Shown: positions 63,590-64,000 of the stretch, in pieces
Layout of the letters: each line of letters starts with the position of its first letter
How positions within the stretch are numbered: position 1 is the first letter of the stretch
Assembly (NCBI RefSeq): GCF_963966145.1
Contig: NC_091047.1
Span: 26,908,001-26,972,000, forward strand
Length of the DNA stretch: 64,000 bases
Direction: 5' to 3'
Origin: Tenebrio molitor
Lineage: Eukaryota; Arthropoda; Insecta; Coleoptera; Tenebrionidae
Program-made: the position numbers and the translations under genes
The notes under the pieces: model-generated
The model's input: only the letters and a program-made list of their open reading frames with translations
Told to the model about the DNA's origin: nothing
The model's database searches: none

Positions 63590-64000
63590 ATCAAATGGTC
63601 CACTGCTTTTTTTGACAGATGTTTGTGTCATCTTGACAATTTAAACATTTAATTTGTCATTGTGTTTTCTCAAGATCTGAAATCGTGTTGCAAAACTCTG
63701 CCGAAATGTATTCAGCTGCCGATTATGTTGAGATGTTGAGATTATCTTTGGAGAATGCGGACGGAACGCTAGGGAGGCAGCAAGAATTTTCTCTGATCGT
63801 TTTCCTGACCGACCTTCTCCTGATCACAAAACAATTTTGAGACTACTTGCTAGGGCCAAGAAACAGGGAAAGTTTTGCCGAATCGAAATGAAATTGGCGG
63901 AGGTGCACGAACCGCACGAACCTTGGCTAATGAAGAGGCAATACTGAATATCGTTGAAGAAGATGGAACTAGGAGTATAAGAGAAATTGCCCAAGAGGTA
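63590..64000 (+). pseudogene. Tc1/mariner-type transposase N-terminus, cut by right edge
   Basis: From ATG at about 63706 the plus strand encodes MYSAADYVEMLRL. One frame over it reads RECGRNAREAARIFSDRFPD, then RPSPDHKTILRLLARAKKQG, and after another shift GGARTARTLANEEAILNIVE and EDGTRSIREIAQEV. This is the tandem-HTH N-terminus of the same transposase type seen as fragments elsewhere. At least two frameshifts are present within the visible part. The rest lies beyond the window. Confidence 0.85.

Overview
The window is AT-rich eukaryotic nuclear DNA, most likely from an insect and probably a beetle. The reasons are a conserved animal gene with canonical GT-AG introns, no prokaryotic operon structure, and dense Tc1/mariner-type elements and MITEs with TA target sites. 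The species call is inference; only the gene identity is firm.

One gene dominates. On the minus strand, from about 53.3 kb to the left edge, lies an ortholog of AMFR/gp78, the multi-spanning ER membrane E3 ubiquitin ligase of ER-associated degradation. I reconstructed eight coding exons: 53003-53269, 24652-24909, 24439-24591, 8650-8990, 8477-8587, 547-710, 380-495 and 88-329. They give 550 in-frame residues plus two bases of the next codon, and every junction keeps phase. The ORF covers the membrane domain, a complete C3H2C3 RING and the CUE domain. The C-terminal part (in vertebrates the G2BR and VIM region) lies beyond the left edge. Introns are bimodal: four are 50-62 bp, and three are 7.8, 15.4 and 28.1 kb.

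The large introns are packed with small inverted-repeat elements, foldback hairpins and decayed DNA-transposase fragments. Most transposase pieces look like the Tc1/mariner-superfamily insect type with an N-terminal HTH and a C-terminal 'HFEHLL'-like ending; one is a mariner HTH. Several families recur (labelled A to G below), some nested and one pair butt-joined. A few stretches without repeats, notably 14.65-15.56 kb, may be intronic regulatory DNA.

The right-hand 10 kb, upstream of AMFR, holds more MITEs, a DDE transposase remnant (56.6-57.2 kb), a decayed ORF resembling YqaJ-associated repeat genes (58.1-58.6 kb), a GC-rich block (59.3-59.8 kb), an intact plus-strand ankyrin-repeat gene (60.7-61.7 kb), and a Tc1/mariner-type transposase that runs off the right edge. 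No tRNA gene, rRNA gene or CRISPR array was found. No clearly new molecular system was found; the most unusual features are the repeat structures and a few unidentified ORFs.
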